Shown here in pieces: positions 54,345 to 62,902 of a stretch of 64,000 nucleotides of DNA. Source of the stretch: an uncultured Lachnospiraceae bacterium (lineage in GTDB: Bacteria > Bacillota > Clostridia > Lachnospirales > Lachnospiraceae); NCBI GenBank assembly GCA_910577105.1, contig CAJTMB010000009.1:1-64000 (forward strand), read 5' to 3'. A program made the translations under genes and the position numbers. The notes beneath the pieces are model-generated. The model searched no databases and had not been told where the DNA came from. It saw nothing but the letters and a program-made list of their open reading frames with translations. Every line of letters starts with the position of its first letter. The first letter of the stretch is position 1.

Positions 54345-55463
54345 ATGTTTAAACACTACCGGTTACGGGATTATGATTTTAAATTAATCATCATGGTATT
54401 GGCAGTATCCACCATCGGTATAGTTGCCATCGGAAGCGCCAAGGAAGCCCTGCAGACAAGGCAGATTGCGGGAGTTCTTATGGGACTGTTTCTGATGGTT
54501 ACTATTTCCTTCCTGGATTACAGTATGCTGTGCAAACTCTATTGGCTGATGTATATAGGCAACCTGGGACTTCTTGCTGCCGTCATATTAGCCGGATATG
54601 ATGCCGGAGGGGCACAGCGGTGGCTGGAAATAGGAGGTTTCCGTTTTCAGCCTTCAGAAACTGCTAAAATCATATTGATTTTATTCTTTGCACAGTTTAT
54701 TATGAAACATAAGGAGCGTTTTAATTCCTTTAAATACATTGCTTTATGCATTGTCCTGATAGCGGTTCCCTGGGCATTGATATATAAACAGCCGGACATG
54801 TCAACCAGTATAATTGTTTTGCTGGTTTTTTGCACAATTATGTTTTTGGGCGGACTCAGTTACAAGGTAATTGCAGGGATTCTTGCGGTGGTAATTCCTT
54901 CCCTTCTCATATTCTTTAGTCTTGCGCTGCAGCCGGATTCCATTCTTGTGGAAAAAAATATAGTCAAGGAATACCAGTTAAACCGCATTCTCGCTTTCCT
55001 CAATCCCGAAGAATATGCCACGGAAGAAGCCTACCAGCAGCTTAATTCCATAACGGCCATTGGCTCCGGACAGCTTGACGGCAAAGGATACAAAACAAAT
55101 GAAATCAGTTCCGTAAAAAACGGAAATTATATATCTGAACCGCAGACGGACTTTATTTTTGCCGTGGTCGGAGAGGAATTTGGCTTTAAAGGAAGCTGCC
55201 TTTTGATAGTACTGTTAATGTTAATTGCACTGGAATGCTTTTCCGTTGCGGTAAAAGCAAAGGATTTGGCCGGTACCATTATTGCCGGGGGCATAGGAAG
55301 CCTCATTGCTTTTCAAAGTTTTATTAATATCGGCGTAGCAACTTTTATCATACCGACTACCGGTCTGCCGCTGCCTTTTGTCAGTTATGGGCTTACCTCC
55401 CTGGTAAGTTTATATATAGGGTTGGGATTTGTATTAAATATCAGATTACAGCGTAAGAGATAA
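54345..55463 (+). CDS. rodA: Peptidoglycan glycosyltransferase RodA (SEDS)
   Basis: 372 residues with about ten membrane segments. Canonical SEDS motifs: AQRWLEIGGFRFQPSETAKI, QLNRILAFLNPEEY, the catalytic-Asp motif EPQTDFIFAVVGEEFG, and TTGLPLPFVSYG. RodA polymerises glycan strands for sidewall growth with PBP2. Its intact TDF contrasts with the altered motif of the SEDS-like protein at 14.9 kb. It abuts minE (15 bp) and overlaps the open frame of mgsA. Confidence 0.96.
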   Translation: MFKHYRLRDYDFKLIIMVLAVSTIGIVAIGSAKEALQTRQIAGVLMGLFLMVTISFLDYSMLCKLYWLMYIGNLGLLAAVILAGYDAGGAQRWLEIGGFRFQPSETAKIILILFFAQFIMKHKERFNSFKYIALCIVLIAVPWALIYKQPDMSTSIIVLLVFCTIMFLGGLSYKVIAGILAVVIPSLLIFFSLALQPDSILVEKNIVKEYQLNRILAFLNPEEYATEEAYQQLNSITAIGSGQLDGKGYKTNEISSVKNGNYISEPQTDFIFAVVGEEFGFKGSCLLIVLLMLIALECFSVAVKAKDLAGTIIAGGIGSLIAFQSFINIGVATFIIPTTGLPLPFVSYGLTSLVSLYIGLGFVLNIRLQRKR

Positions 55464-55492
55464 TGGGGTTAATAAAAGAGAGGGTTGATTCT

Positions 55493-55888
55493 ATGAATAT
55501 TGCACTGATTGCACATGATGCCAAAAAGAAACTGATGCAGAATTTCTGCATTGCATACAGAGGCATATTAAGCAAACACGAACTTTATGCTACAGGCACC
55601 ACGGGCAGGCTGATTGAGGAGGTTACCAATCTGTCAGTCCACAAGTATCTGGCCGGCCATTTGGGGGGCGTACAGCAGATTGGCGTACAAATAGAAAACA
55701 ATCAGGTGGATATGGTGATTTTTTTACAGAATCCGCTTTCACCCAATGTGCATGAGCCGGACCCGAAAAGCATCATTCGGCTTTGTGATATGCACAACAT
55801 TCCGCTGGCAACAAATCTTGCGTCAGCCGAAATGTTGATTAAATCATTGGATAGAGGAGATTTGGAGTGGCGTGAAATGTACAAATAA
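55493..55888 (+). CDS. mgsA: Methylglyoxal synthase
   Basis: Converts dihydroxyacetone phosphate to methylglyoxal and phosphate, a glycolytic overflow bypass. 131 residues. Canonical blocks: MNIALIAHDAKKKLM, GTTGRLIEE, and FLQNPLSPNVHEPD with the active-site Asp in DPKS/EPD regions. I choose ATG 55493, where the family normally starts; ATG 55463 overlaps the rodA stop. It overlaps the next gene by 17 bp. Its place at the end of a wall-elongation operon is noteworthy, as it has no clear wall role. Confidence 0.95.
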   Translation: MNIALIAHDAKKKLMQNFCIAYRGILSKHELYATGTTGRLIEEVTNLSVHKYLAGHLGGVQQIGVQIENNQVDMVIFLQNPLSPNVHEPDPKSIIRLCDMHNIPLATNLASAEMLIKSLDRGDLEWREMYK

Positions 55889-56861
55889 GAGAAAATGCCT
55901 GTGTCTGGCATCAGCATTTTTTTTCATGCTGGTTTCTTTTTCGGGATGCGGCAACGCACCATACCTTTTTAAGTATGATGCAGAATACGGAGTAAGCAGT
56001 TTTCAGGTTGCTGAGATATACAATACAGCCAAGGCAGACCCTTTTGCGGAAGATTTATGCATTGTGGCAGGAGATGTTTCAGGAAATTCCTCCATTGACA
56101 TGTCACAGGCCGGGGCGGCGCTTCTATGTGATGTCAATCATGCGGAAGTCCTGTATTCCCAAAATGCCCATGAACGAATGCATCCGGCCAGCCTTACGAA
56201 AGTAATGACTGCGCTTGTGGCGCTGAAATACGGCTCCATGGACCAGTTGCTGACTGCCACCAATTCCGTCAATATCACGGAACAGGGGGCTACCTTGTGC
56301 GGCATAAAACCGGGGGATACCATGACGCTGTCACAAGCTGTCCATATCCTGCTTATTTATTCCGGAAATGATGCTGCCATGATGGTTGCGGAAGGCGTTG
56401 GCGGCAGTGTGGAGGGATTCGTGGAACTGATGAACCAGGAAGCCAAAGCCATAGGCGCCACCAACACCAACTTTGCCAATCCCCACGGACTGACACAGGA
56501 CAACCATTATACAACAGCTTATGATATGTACCTCATATTTAATGAGGCCATTAAATACGAGTCCTTCCGGGAAATCATTCATATGACTTCCTACAGCACC
56601 GTTTACCACGATAAGGACGGGGACAGCAAGGAGCTTTCCATCAACACCACCAACCAATACCTCAGGGAGCGGTATACCCCCCCTGAAAATGTTAACATAG
56701 TGGGCGGAAAAACCGGAACTACCAATGCTGCCGGCCATTGTCTTGTCATTTTATCAAGGGATTCTGCCGGAGCCCCATATATTTCCGTGATACTGCGCTC
56801 CGAATCCACAGACCTGCTCTATCAGGAAATGTCAGACTTGCTTGCTGAAATAGGAAAGTAG
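55872..56861 (+). CDS. D-alanyl-D-alanine carboxypeptidase, lipoprotein type
   Basis: Trims the terminal D-Ala of peptidoglycan stem peptides outside the membrane (peptidase S11). 329 residues from GTG 55872. A lysine-rich start, hydrophobic stretch and SFSGC (Cys26) form a lipobox, so Lgt (9642) and LspA (61367) would process it. Active-site motifs SLTK (Ser107, Lys110), SGN (164-166) and KTG (280-282) are all intact. About 30 residues of the family C-terminal stalk domain are not evident, so it may be the short form. The GTG start overlaps mgsA by 17 bp. Confidence 0.93.
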   Translation: MKCTNKRKCLCLASAFFFMLVSFSGCGNAPYLFKYDAEYGVSSFQVAEIYNTAKADPFAEDLCIVAGDVSGNSSIDMSQAGAALLCDVNHAEVLYSQNAHERMHPASLTKVMTALVALKYGSMDQLLTATNSVNITEQGATLCGIKPGDTMTLSQAVHILLIYSGNDAAMMVAEGVGGSVEGFVELMNQEAKAIGATNTNFANPHGLTQDNHYTTAYDMYLIFNEAIKYESFREIIHMTSYSTVYHDKDGDSKELSINTTNQYLRERYTPPENVNIVGGKTGTTNAAGHCLVILSRDSAGAPYISVILRSESTDLLYQEMSDLLAEIGK

Positions 56862-56865
56862 CTCA

Positions 56866-56915
56866 AGTTTCCGTATTTTGTATCGCCGCCACCGCCCATG
56901 CAAAATACGGAAACT
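56866..56915 (+). other. 18-bp hairpin with C-rich loop
   Basis: AGTTTCCGTATTTTG (56866-56880) is the perfect reverse complement of 56901-56915, and three more pairs (one G-U) close a C-rich loop, CGCCGCCACCGCCC. It lies directly after the carboxypeptidase stop. A T-run comes only 15 bases after the stem, so it is not a classic terminator; it could be a terminator variant, an mRNA 3' end or a structured element. Confidence 0.6.
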
Positions 56916-56930
56916 CGAAGGAAATAGTAG

Positions 56931-56959
56931 TTGTTTTTTATCGTAATATATTTTATAAT
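56931..56959 (+). promoter_or_regulatory. Sigma-A promoter of the small P-loop gene
   Basis: TTGTTT (56931-56936), 17-base spacer, TATAAT (56954-56959), 52 bp before the ATG at 57012. Confidence 0.65.
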
Positions 56960-57011
56960 GATAGTAAGTTTTTTAGTTTTATACATCAATTTACTCTAGG
57001 AGGGTTCACCG

Positions 57012-57431
57012 ATGGTTCAATTAATTGTAGGCAATAAAGGAAAAGGCAAAACAAAGCATTTATTAAATAAAGTCAATGCTGAAATTAAAGAAGCAGAGGG
57101 AAGCATTGTATATCTTGATAAATCTCCCAAACATATGTATGAATTAAATAATAAAGTCAGGTTAATCGATGTATCTGAATATTTAATTGAAAATACAGAC
57201 GGATTTTTGGGATTCATTTGCGGTATCATTTCTCAGGACCATGACTTACAGCAGATGTATTTTGACAGTTTTTTAAAGATTTCCCAATTAGAAGACGAAA
57301 ACCTTCTTTCAGCCATTGATAAGCTGGAAAAAATCAGTGAAAAGTTTGGCGTTGATTTTACCTTGAGTATTTCCAAAGATGAACATGAACTTCCTGAAGC
57401 AGTAAAATCAAAGATAATTATCTCTTTATAA
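57012..57431 (+). CDS. Small P-loop protein of unknown function
   Basis: 139 residues. Walker A GNKGKGKT (7-14) stands immediately at the N-terminus, after the first strand. YLDKSPKHMYELNNKVRLIDVSEY resembles the middle of an ATPase core, and ISQDHDLQQMYFDSFLKI follows. There is no recognisable Walker B motif or membrane segment. Cytoplasmic. Possibly a reduced ATP-binding regulator in the division region, as its neighbours are wall and division genes, but that is inference. TAGGAGGG precedes the ATG, and it has its own promoter. Confidence 0.7.
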   Translation: MVQLIVGNKGKGKTKHLLNKVNAEIKEAEGSIVYLDKSPKHMYELNNKVRLIDVSEYLIENTDGFLGFICGIISQDHDLQQMYFDSFLKISQLEDENLLSAIDKLEKISEKFGVDFTLSISKDEHELPEAVKSKIIISL

Positions 57432-57447
57432 TACATAAAGGAAACAG

Positions 57448-57477
57448 ACAAAGCCTCGGATGTTTTCCGGGGCTTTC
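57448..57477 (+). terminator. Rho-independent terminator
   Basis: AAAGCCTCGG pairs with CCGGGGCTTT (one wobble) around ATGTTTT, followed by CTC and few Ts. Only moderately strong. Confidence 0.6.
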
Positions 57478-57531
57478 TCATGTATGACAGGAAAAAACAA
57501 GTAATGGAAACCGGAGGGGAGGCGTGCGGCA

Positions 57532-58935
57532 GTGTCAGGTAAGAAGACACCAAAAGTGACAAAAATCCGTAAATACCATAAACCTTTAAACCTCAACATC
57601 GGTATGGTGATTTTTGCAGTCATTTTTATCTATGTCTGTATCTGTATCAGCATGTACTTTAAAGATAATCATATCAGGCCATATGAAGTCAGGGAAGGCT
57701 CCCTTTCTTCTGAGAACCTGTACACCGGAGTCGTACTCAGGGAAGAAACCGTTGTCACTGCCGATGCGGCGGGATACGTCAATTATTATGCACGGGAAGG
57801 GGAGCGTGCCGCTGTTGGCAATCTGATTTACACGGTAGACGAAACCGGCAGGCTATCGGATTATTTGAATAGTGCCGATACAGGGGAAAATTCCCTCTCC
57901 GATTCGGACCTGTCACAGTTAAAAAGCGAAATTGTTAACTTTTCCCACGGCTTTTCACCACAAAATTTTTCTACTGCATATGATTTTAAATATACCATCA
58001 AAGGCACGGTCTTAAAGCTTGCCAGTGCATCACTTTTGGACAATATTTCGGATTTGGACGGAGAGTTTCGCAGTACAGTATCCCTTTCCTATACCCCTTA
58101 TACCGGGATTGTCATGTACTGGATTGACGGCTATGAGACGCTGACTCCGGACGCGGTCAATACCGGCACCTTTAAAAACGAAGACTATGAAAAAAAACAG
58201 CTCATAAGCAACGAACTGGTAGCAGCCGGTGACACCGTCTATAAAATCTGCGACAAAGAAAACTGGTCCCTGGTCATTCCCGTGGACGAAAGCAAGGCCG
58301 CAGAACTGCTGGAAGAAGAATTTGTAAAAGTAAGATTCATGAAAAATCAGGATGAGTCCTGGGGCGAAGTAGAGATTCTGCATAATCCGGACGGCAATGT
58401 CTATGCCCAGTTAACCTTTACCAATTCCATGGTAAGTTTTGCCAATGACAGGTTTTTGGAAGTAGAACTTTTGCTGCATGAAGAAACCGGCTTAAAAATA
58501 CCAAACAGTTCTATTGTCGAAAGAGAATTTTTCCTGATTCCGGAAGCTTTTGTTACAAGAAGCGGAGATTCTGACTCTTATGGCGTGTTGAGAGAGGCCG
58601 TTCTGGAGGACGGGACACGCAGCACGGAATATGTGCCGGTCACCGTTTACAGTCTGGTTGACGGGGAATATTATGTGGATGCCGGTGTCATAAAAAGCGC
58701 TGACCATCTGTTTATGCCGGACTCCACAGAAACATATACCGTCAGCAAACGCGCAACCCTCAAAGGAGTTTACAATATGAACAAAGGATATGCCGACTTC
58801 AGACAGATAGAAATCCTTTACCAGAATGATGAATATTCCATTGTCAAGTCCAATACGGAATACGGCCTTAATGTATATGATTTAATTGTACAGGATGCCT
58901 CCAGTGTTTCGGTAGACCAGTTCATTTACAAATAA
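57532..58935 (+). CDS. HlyD-family periplasmic-adaptor-like protein
   Basis: 467 residues from GTG 57532 after GGAGGGGAGG. A cytoplasmic basic N-terminus leads into one membrane helix (about 23-43, NIGMVIFAVIFIYVCICISMYF). The extracellular part then reads as a biotinyl-lipoyl-like barrel (YTGVVLREETVVTADAAGYVNYYAREGERAAVGNLIYTV), a helical region and a beta-rich C-terminus. These resemble HlyD/RND adaptors, though no exporter genes lie nearby. It may instead bridge wall and divisome factors, since ylmE and sepF follow directly. Confidence 0.7.
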   Translation: MSGKKTPKVTKIRKYHKPLNLNIGMVIFAVIFIYVCICISMYFKDNHIRPYEVREGSLSSENLYTGVVLREETVVTADAAGYVNYYAREGERAAVGNLIYTVDETGRLSDYLNSADTGENSLSDSDLSQLKSEIVNFSHGFSPQNFSTAYDFKYTIKGTVLKLASASLLDNISDLDGEFRSTVSLSYTPYTGIVMYWIDGYETLTPDAVNTGTFKNEDYEKKQLISNELVAAGDTVYKICDKENWSLVIPVDESKAAELLEEEFVKVRFMKNQDESWGEVEILHNPDGNVYAQLTFTNSMVSFANDRFLEVELLLHEETGLKIPNSSIVEREFFLIPEAFVTRSGDSDSYGVLREAVLEDGTRSTEYVPVTVYSLVDGEYYVDAGVIKSADHLFMPDSTETYTVSKRATLKGVYNMNKGYADFRQIEILYQNDEYSIVKSNTEYGLNVYDLIVQDASSVSVDQFIYK

Positions 58936-58955
58936 GCAAAATCATGGAGGTTGAC

Positions 58956-59648
58956 ATGATTAAAGACAAGGTTGCAGAAGTAAAAGACACTATGGCGCGC
59001 GCCTGCAAGATAGCCGGAAGAAACAGCAGTGAAGTATCTTTGATAGCCGTAAGCAAAACCAAACCTGTTTCCATGCTTTTGGAAGCTTATGAGGCAGGCT
59101 GCCGTGATTTTGGCGAAAACAAAGTGCAGGAGCTGACAGATAAATACAGCCAGCTTCCGGATGACATCCGCTGGCACATGATTGGACACCTGCAGCGCAA
59201 TAAAGTAAAGTATATCGTAGGCAAAGTTTTTCTCATCCATAGCGTGGATTCCCTCAAACTGGCAGAAGAAATCAGCAGGGAAGCTGTCAAGAAAAAGGTA
59301 ACGGTAAATATTCTTGTGGAAATAAATGTAGCGGAAGAGGAGAGCAAGTTCGGCATATCCTGCGGCGAGGCTTCGGCGCTGGTGGAAAAAATTGCTCTTT
59401 TGCCGGGTATTTGTGTCAAAGGGCTGATGACAATAGCACCATATGTAGAAAACGCGGAAGAAAACAGACAATATTTTGTGAAACTGCGCCAATTATGTGT
59501 TGACATAAAGAACAAAAACATTGATAATGTCAGTATGGACATATTATCCATGGGCATGACCGGAGATTATGCTGTGGCTGTAGAAGAAGGCGCCACTTAT
59601 GTACGAGTAGGCACAGGAATATTTGGGGATAGAAATTATGAGATGTAA
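58956..59648 (+). CDS. ylmE: YggS/YlmE-family PLP homeostasis protein
   Basis: 230 residues. PLP-binding lysine in AVSKTKP (Lys34), GENKVQEL, MIGHLQRNK and the C-terminal GATYVRVGTGIFG are conserved. The family binds pyridoxal phosphate without known enzyme activity and balances PLP and amino-acid pools. GGAGG precedes ATG 58956 (an earlier ATG at 58944 is in frame). It is followed by sepF, the classic ylmE-ylmF pair. Confidence 0.95.
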   Translation: MIKDKVAEVKDTMARACKIAGRNSSEVSLIAVSKTKPVSMLLEAYEAGCRDFGENKVQELTDKYSQLPDDIRWHMIGHLQRNKVKYIVGKVFLIHSVDSLKLAEEISREAVKKKVTVNILVEINVAEEESKFGISCGEASALVEKIALLPGICVKGLMTIAPYVENAEENRQYFVKLRQLCVDIKNKNIDNVSMDILSMGMTGDYAVAVEEGATYVRVGTGIFGDRNYEM

Positions 59649-59671
59649 ATTTATTTAAGGAGATTACCACT

Positions 59672-60184
59672 ATGGGAGTAATGGACAAGTTTTTAAATTA
59701 TATGAAATTAAACGACGAGGATGACGATTATGATACGGATGATGATTATCTGGATGATGATTATGTAGACGATGCTCCTGCCAAAAAGTCTTATAAGGAA
59801 CAGGAAGCCGAAGACAAATCCACTACAAGGCGGCCGGCAGCAAAAGTCACCCCCATGCCCAAAAGCAACACCCGGAGAATGCAGGGTGCAAGCGGCATGG
59901 AAGTCTGTGTCATCAAACCTACTTCCGTGGAAGATGCCAGGGAAATTACCGAAACACTTCTGGCAAACAGAACCGTGGTACTGAATCTGGAGGGACTTGA
60001 TGTGGATATTGCCCAGAGGATTATTGATTTTACCTCAGGGTCCTGTTTTGCAATCAGCGGAAACCTGCAAAAAATTTCACATTACATATTTATCATTACC
60101 CCTGCCAGTGTGGACATTTCCGGTGATTTTCAGGATATTCTGAACAGTGGTTCCTTTGATGTTCCCATAAATAACGGATATTGA
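59672..60184 (+). CDS. sepF: Cell division protein SepF
   Basis: 170 residues. Amphipathic membrane-targeting N-terminus (GVMDKFLNYMKL), a very acidic linker (EDDDYDTDDDYLDDDY region, about 17-35), and the C-terminal FtsZ-binding SepF domain (about 84-170) with VCVIKPTSVEDAREITETLL, VVLNLEGLD and DFTSGSCFAISG. It bundles and anchors FtsZ to the membrane. An AAGGAGA RBS precedes the ATG; an aroB-flanking terminator-like hairpin follows. Confidence 0.95.
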   Translation: MGVMDKFLNYMKLNDEDDDYDTDDDYLDDDYVDDAPAKKSYKEQEAEDKSTTRRPAAKVTPMPKSNTRRMQGASGMEVCVIKPTSVEDAREITETLLANRTVVLNLEGLDVDIAQRIIDFTSGSCFAISGNLQKISHYIFIITPASVDISGDFQDILNSGSFDVPINNGY

Positions 60185-60192
60185 TTACACTG

Positions 60193-60220
60193 AGGGCAGA
60201 TGTCTACAATCTGCCCTTTC
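60193..60220 (+). terminator. Terminator-like hairpin after sepF
   Basis: AGGGCAGAT-GTCTACA-ATCTGCCCT is a perfect 9-bp stem, followed by TTC. The T-tract is short, so the strength is uncertain. Confidence 0.6.
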
Positions 60221-60261
60221 AAGTTATTTACTCGCACAATCGTGAAAGGCATGGATGAAAA

Positions 60262-61374
60262 ATGGATATCAACAAACTACAGATAACATACGAAAAAAAG
60301 CCCTGCTACGAAATTGTATTTGAACAGTCTTTTGAAAGAATAGGCGAAGAACTGCTTGCACTTGGGACAAAAGAAAAACGGCTGTGTATCGTGACGGATG
60401 AAACGGTTTGCGCACTCTATGGGAAAGAGGTCTTACATAAACTGGAAGGCCGGTGCAAAAAAGCGGTTCTGTATTCTTTTCCTGCCGGAGAATCACACAA
60501 GACCCTTGACACCATCAAGGACATTTACCGTTTTCTGATTGCAGAAGGCTTTGACAGAAAAGATATGCTTCTTGCCCTGGGCGGCGGTGTGACAGGCGAT
60601 ATGACCGGCTTTGTTGCAGCGACTTACCTTAGGGGGATTGATTACGTCCAGATTCCCACTACGTTGTTGGCACAGGCAGACAGTTCTATCGGCGGAAAAA
60701 CCGGTGTGGATTTTGACGGCTACAAAAATATGGTTGGCGCATTTAAAATGCCGCGTCTGGTATATATGAATGTCTCCACGTTAAAAACACTTGAGCCAAG
60801 ACAGTACTATTCCGGCTTTGCGGAAATCATGAAGCATGGTCTCATCAAGGATGAAGCCTTTTACCTGTGGCTGTTGGAAAACATGTATGAAATTTGTGAC
60901 CGTGAAACGGTTGTTTTACAGGAAATGGTATACCGGAGCTGTCTTGTCAAAAAGAAAGTGGTAGAAAAAGACCCAAAAGAAACCGGCGAGCGTGCACTTT
61001 TAAATTTTGGGCACACTATCGGACATGCCATAGAAAAAGCAAAAAATTTCACCCTGTTTCATGGCGAATGCGTTGCTTTAGGGGCTGTTGCTGCTTCTTA
61101 TATTTCCTATAAACGGGGAATGCTCAAAATGGAAGAGTATTATGAAATACGGGATATGTTTGTGCCTTTTAACCTGCCAATCAGTGTAGATGGCATTGAC
61201 CCGGAAGAAATTGTAAGGCTGTGCCGGTCCGACAAAAAAATGGCAGCCGGAAAAATCAACTTTGTGCTTCTTACCAAAATCGGAAAAGCCTTTTTGGATA
61301 ATACGGTAACAGAAGCGGAAATACTGGATGCCGTAAATGAAATATATTTTAGCGAAGAGGATGCCCATGAATAA
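60262..61374 (+). CDS. aroB: 3-dehydroquinate synthase
   Basis: Second step of the shikimate pathway: DAHP to 3-dehydroquinate, NAD- and zinc-dependent. 370 residues. Conserved: LALGGGVTGDMTGFVAATYLRG (NAD), IPTTLLAQADSSIGGKTGVDF, GFAEIMKHGLI (zinc Glu-His region), and LNFGHTIGHAIE and HGECVALG (zinc histidines). No other aro genes lie in the window; it sits between sepF and lspA and overlaps the start of lspA by 8 bp. Confidence 0.96.
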   Translation: MDINKLQITYEKKPCYEIVFEQSFERIGEELLALGTKEKRLCIVTDETVCALYGKEVLHKLEGRCKKAVLYSFPAGESHKTLDTIKDIYRFLIAEGFDRKDMLLALGGGVTGDMTGFVAATYLRGIDYVQIPTTLLAQADSSIGGKTGVDFDGYKNMVGAFKMPRLVYMNVSTLKTLEPRQYYSGFAEIMKHGLIKDEAFYLWLLENMYEICDRETVVLQEMVYRSCLVKKKVVEKDPKETGERALLNFGHTIGHAIEKAKNFTLFHGECVALGAVAASYISYKRGMLKMEEYYEIRDMFVPFNLPISVDGIDPEEIVRLCRSDKKMAAGKINFVLLTKIGKAFLDNTVTEAEILDAVNEIYFSEEDAHE

Positions 61375-61900
61375 ATACAAATCTAAAATAAAGTGGATGT
61401 TTCTGTTTTTTGTGATGATGACCCTGTCCATCATAATAGACCAATGGACCAAGAATCTCGTTCTGTTGCATTTAAAAGACAAGGGGGCTTATCCTCTGAT
61501 ACAGGGTGTACTGGAATTTCAGTTTTTTTCAAATACAGGCATTGCCTGGAGTATGCTGGAAGGACAAGTCATTTTTATCCTGCTGACAGGCATTGTCTTT
61601 CTGGCAGTTGTCCTGTTCTGTATCATAAAACTGCCTGACAACAAAAAATTTCACATTATCTATATACTGGGCGGCATTCTTATGGGCGGCGCTGTCGGTA
61701 ACATGATTGACCGCATCCGTCTGGGATATGTTGTGGACTTTATCTATATATCCCTGATTCATTTTCCCATTTTCAATGTAGCGGACATGTGCATTGTGAT
61801 TTCCGTCATCATTCTTGCCGTTCTTTTTCTGTTTGTCTATAAAGAAGAAGACCTTGCTTTCCTAAATTTTAAACAAAAGAAATACCGTGAGGTGAAATAA
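61367..61900 (+). CDS. lspA: Lipoprotein signal peptidase II
   Basis: Cleaves diacylated prolipoproteins before the lipobox cysteine. 177 residues, four membrane helices. The catalytic aspartates lie in GNMIDRIRLGYVVDFI and in FNVADMCI, and the TGIAWSML block is present. ATG 61367 (after GAAGAGG) is preferred to the frame start at 61337. It acts after Lgt and precedes the pseudouridine synthase gene, the usual lspA-rluD pair. Confidence 0.96.
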   Translation: MNKYKSKIKWMFLFFVMMTLSIIIDQWTKNLVLLHLKDKGAYPLIQGVLEFQFFSNTGIAWSMLEGQVIFILLTGIVFLAVVLFCIIKLPDNKKFHIIYILGGILMGGAVGNMIDRIRLGYVVDFIYISLIHFPIFNVADMCIVISVIILAVLFLFVYKEEDLAFLNFKQKKYREVK

Positions 61901-61904
61901 CGGG

Positions 61905-62816
61905 ATGATGGATGCCTTTCGATTTCAGATAACCGAAGAGATGGAAGAGGAGCGAATCGATAAGTGTATGAGTATGCTTATCGATTCTTTGTCGCGTTCT
62001 TATATTCAAAAGCTCATCAAAGAAGAATCCGTCATGGTAAACGGCAAACCCGTAAAAGGAAGCTACCGCCTTAAGGTCGATGATGAGGTATCCTTCTTCC
62101 TTCCTAAAGTCATAGAACCCGATATACAGCCGGAAAATATCCCCCTTGAAATTCTTTATGAAGATACGGATGTTCTTGTGGTAAACAAGCCGAAAGGCAT
62201 GGTGGTACATCCCGCGGCAGGACACTTCAGCGGCACCCTGGTAAATGCGCTGATGTATCACTGTGGGCAGGAATTATCCGGCATTAACGGCGTAATGCGG
62301 CCCGGCATCGTGCATCGGATTGACAAGGATACCACCGGCTCTTTGCTTGTATGCAAAAATGATATGGCACACAGGGAGATAGCCGCCCAATTAAAGGAAC
62401 ATTCCATTAACAGGCGCTACCGGGCAATCTGCCACGGTATTTTGAAAGAAACAGAAGGCACCATCAATAAACCGCTTGGCAGACACCCTGCGGACAGAAA
62501 AAAAATGGCCGTCAGGGAAGGCGGAAAGTCCGCCGTCACCCATTACACCGTTTTACAACAATTTGATAAATATGCCTACATTGAATGCGTTCTGGAAACA
62601 GGAAGGACACATCAGATAAGGGTTCACATGGCAAGCATCGGACATCCCATACTGGGAGATGCTCTTTATTGCAGCCTGCCTTCCCCTTATCGCCTGGAAG
62701 GACAGACCTTACACGCAAAAACATTGGGATTTCACCACCCCAAAACGAAAGAATATATAGAAACGGACGCACCATTGCCGGACTATTTTGCACATCTTTT
62801 GGAAATTATGCAATAA
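61905..62816 (+). CDS. RluA-family pseudouridine synthase
   Basis: 303 residues. An S4 RNA-binding domain (about 15-75, EERIDKCMSMLIDSLSRSYIQ) precedes the catalytic domain with HRIDKDTTG (catalytic Asp140), and HQIRVHMASIGHPILGD. Likely the RluD/YlyB type that makes pseudouridines in 23S rRNA helix 69. It follows lspA after 4 bp, the conserved arrangement in Firmicutes. The exact target position is not deduced from sequence. Confidence 0.95.
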   Translation: MMDAFRFQITEEMEEERIDKCMSMLIDSLSRSYIQKLIKEESVMVNGKPVKGSYRLKVDDEVSFFLPKVIEPDIQPENIPLEILYEDTDVLVVNKPKGMVVHPAAGHFSGTLVNALMYHCGQELSGINGVMRPGIVHRIDKDTTGSLLVCKNDMAHREIAAQLKEHSINRRYRAICHGILKETEGTINKPLGRHPADRKKMAVREGGKSAVTHYTVLQQFDKYAYIECVLETGRTHQIRVHMASIGHPILGDALYCSLPSPYRLEGQTLHAKTLGFHHPKTKEYIETDAPLPDYFAHLLEIMQ

Positions 62817-62840
62817 TTTATTGAAAACAGCACAAAATAC

Positions 62841-62869
62841 TGGAAATTTTGCATCATTTTTTATATAAT
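62841..62869 (+). promoter_or_regulatory. Probable promoter of the cytidylate-kinase-like gene
   Basis: TGGAAA (62841-62846), 17-base spacer, TATAAT (62864-62869). The -35 is a weak match, while the -10 is consensus. A CAAAAT/ATTTTG stem followed by T-rich sequence overlaps it. Confidence 0.5.
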
Positions 62870-62902
62870 AATAGTAATCTAATCAGAAAGGCAGGGACAG
62901 GT

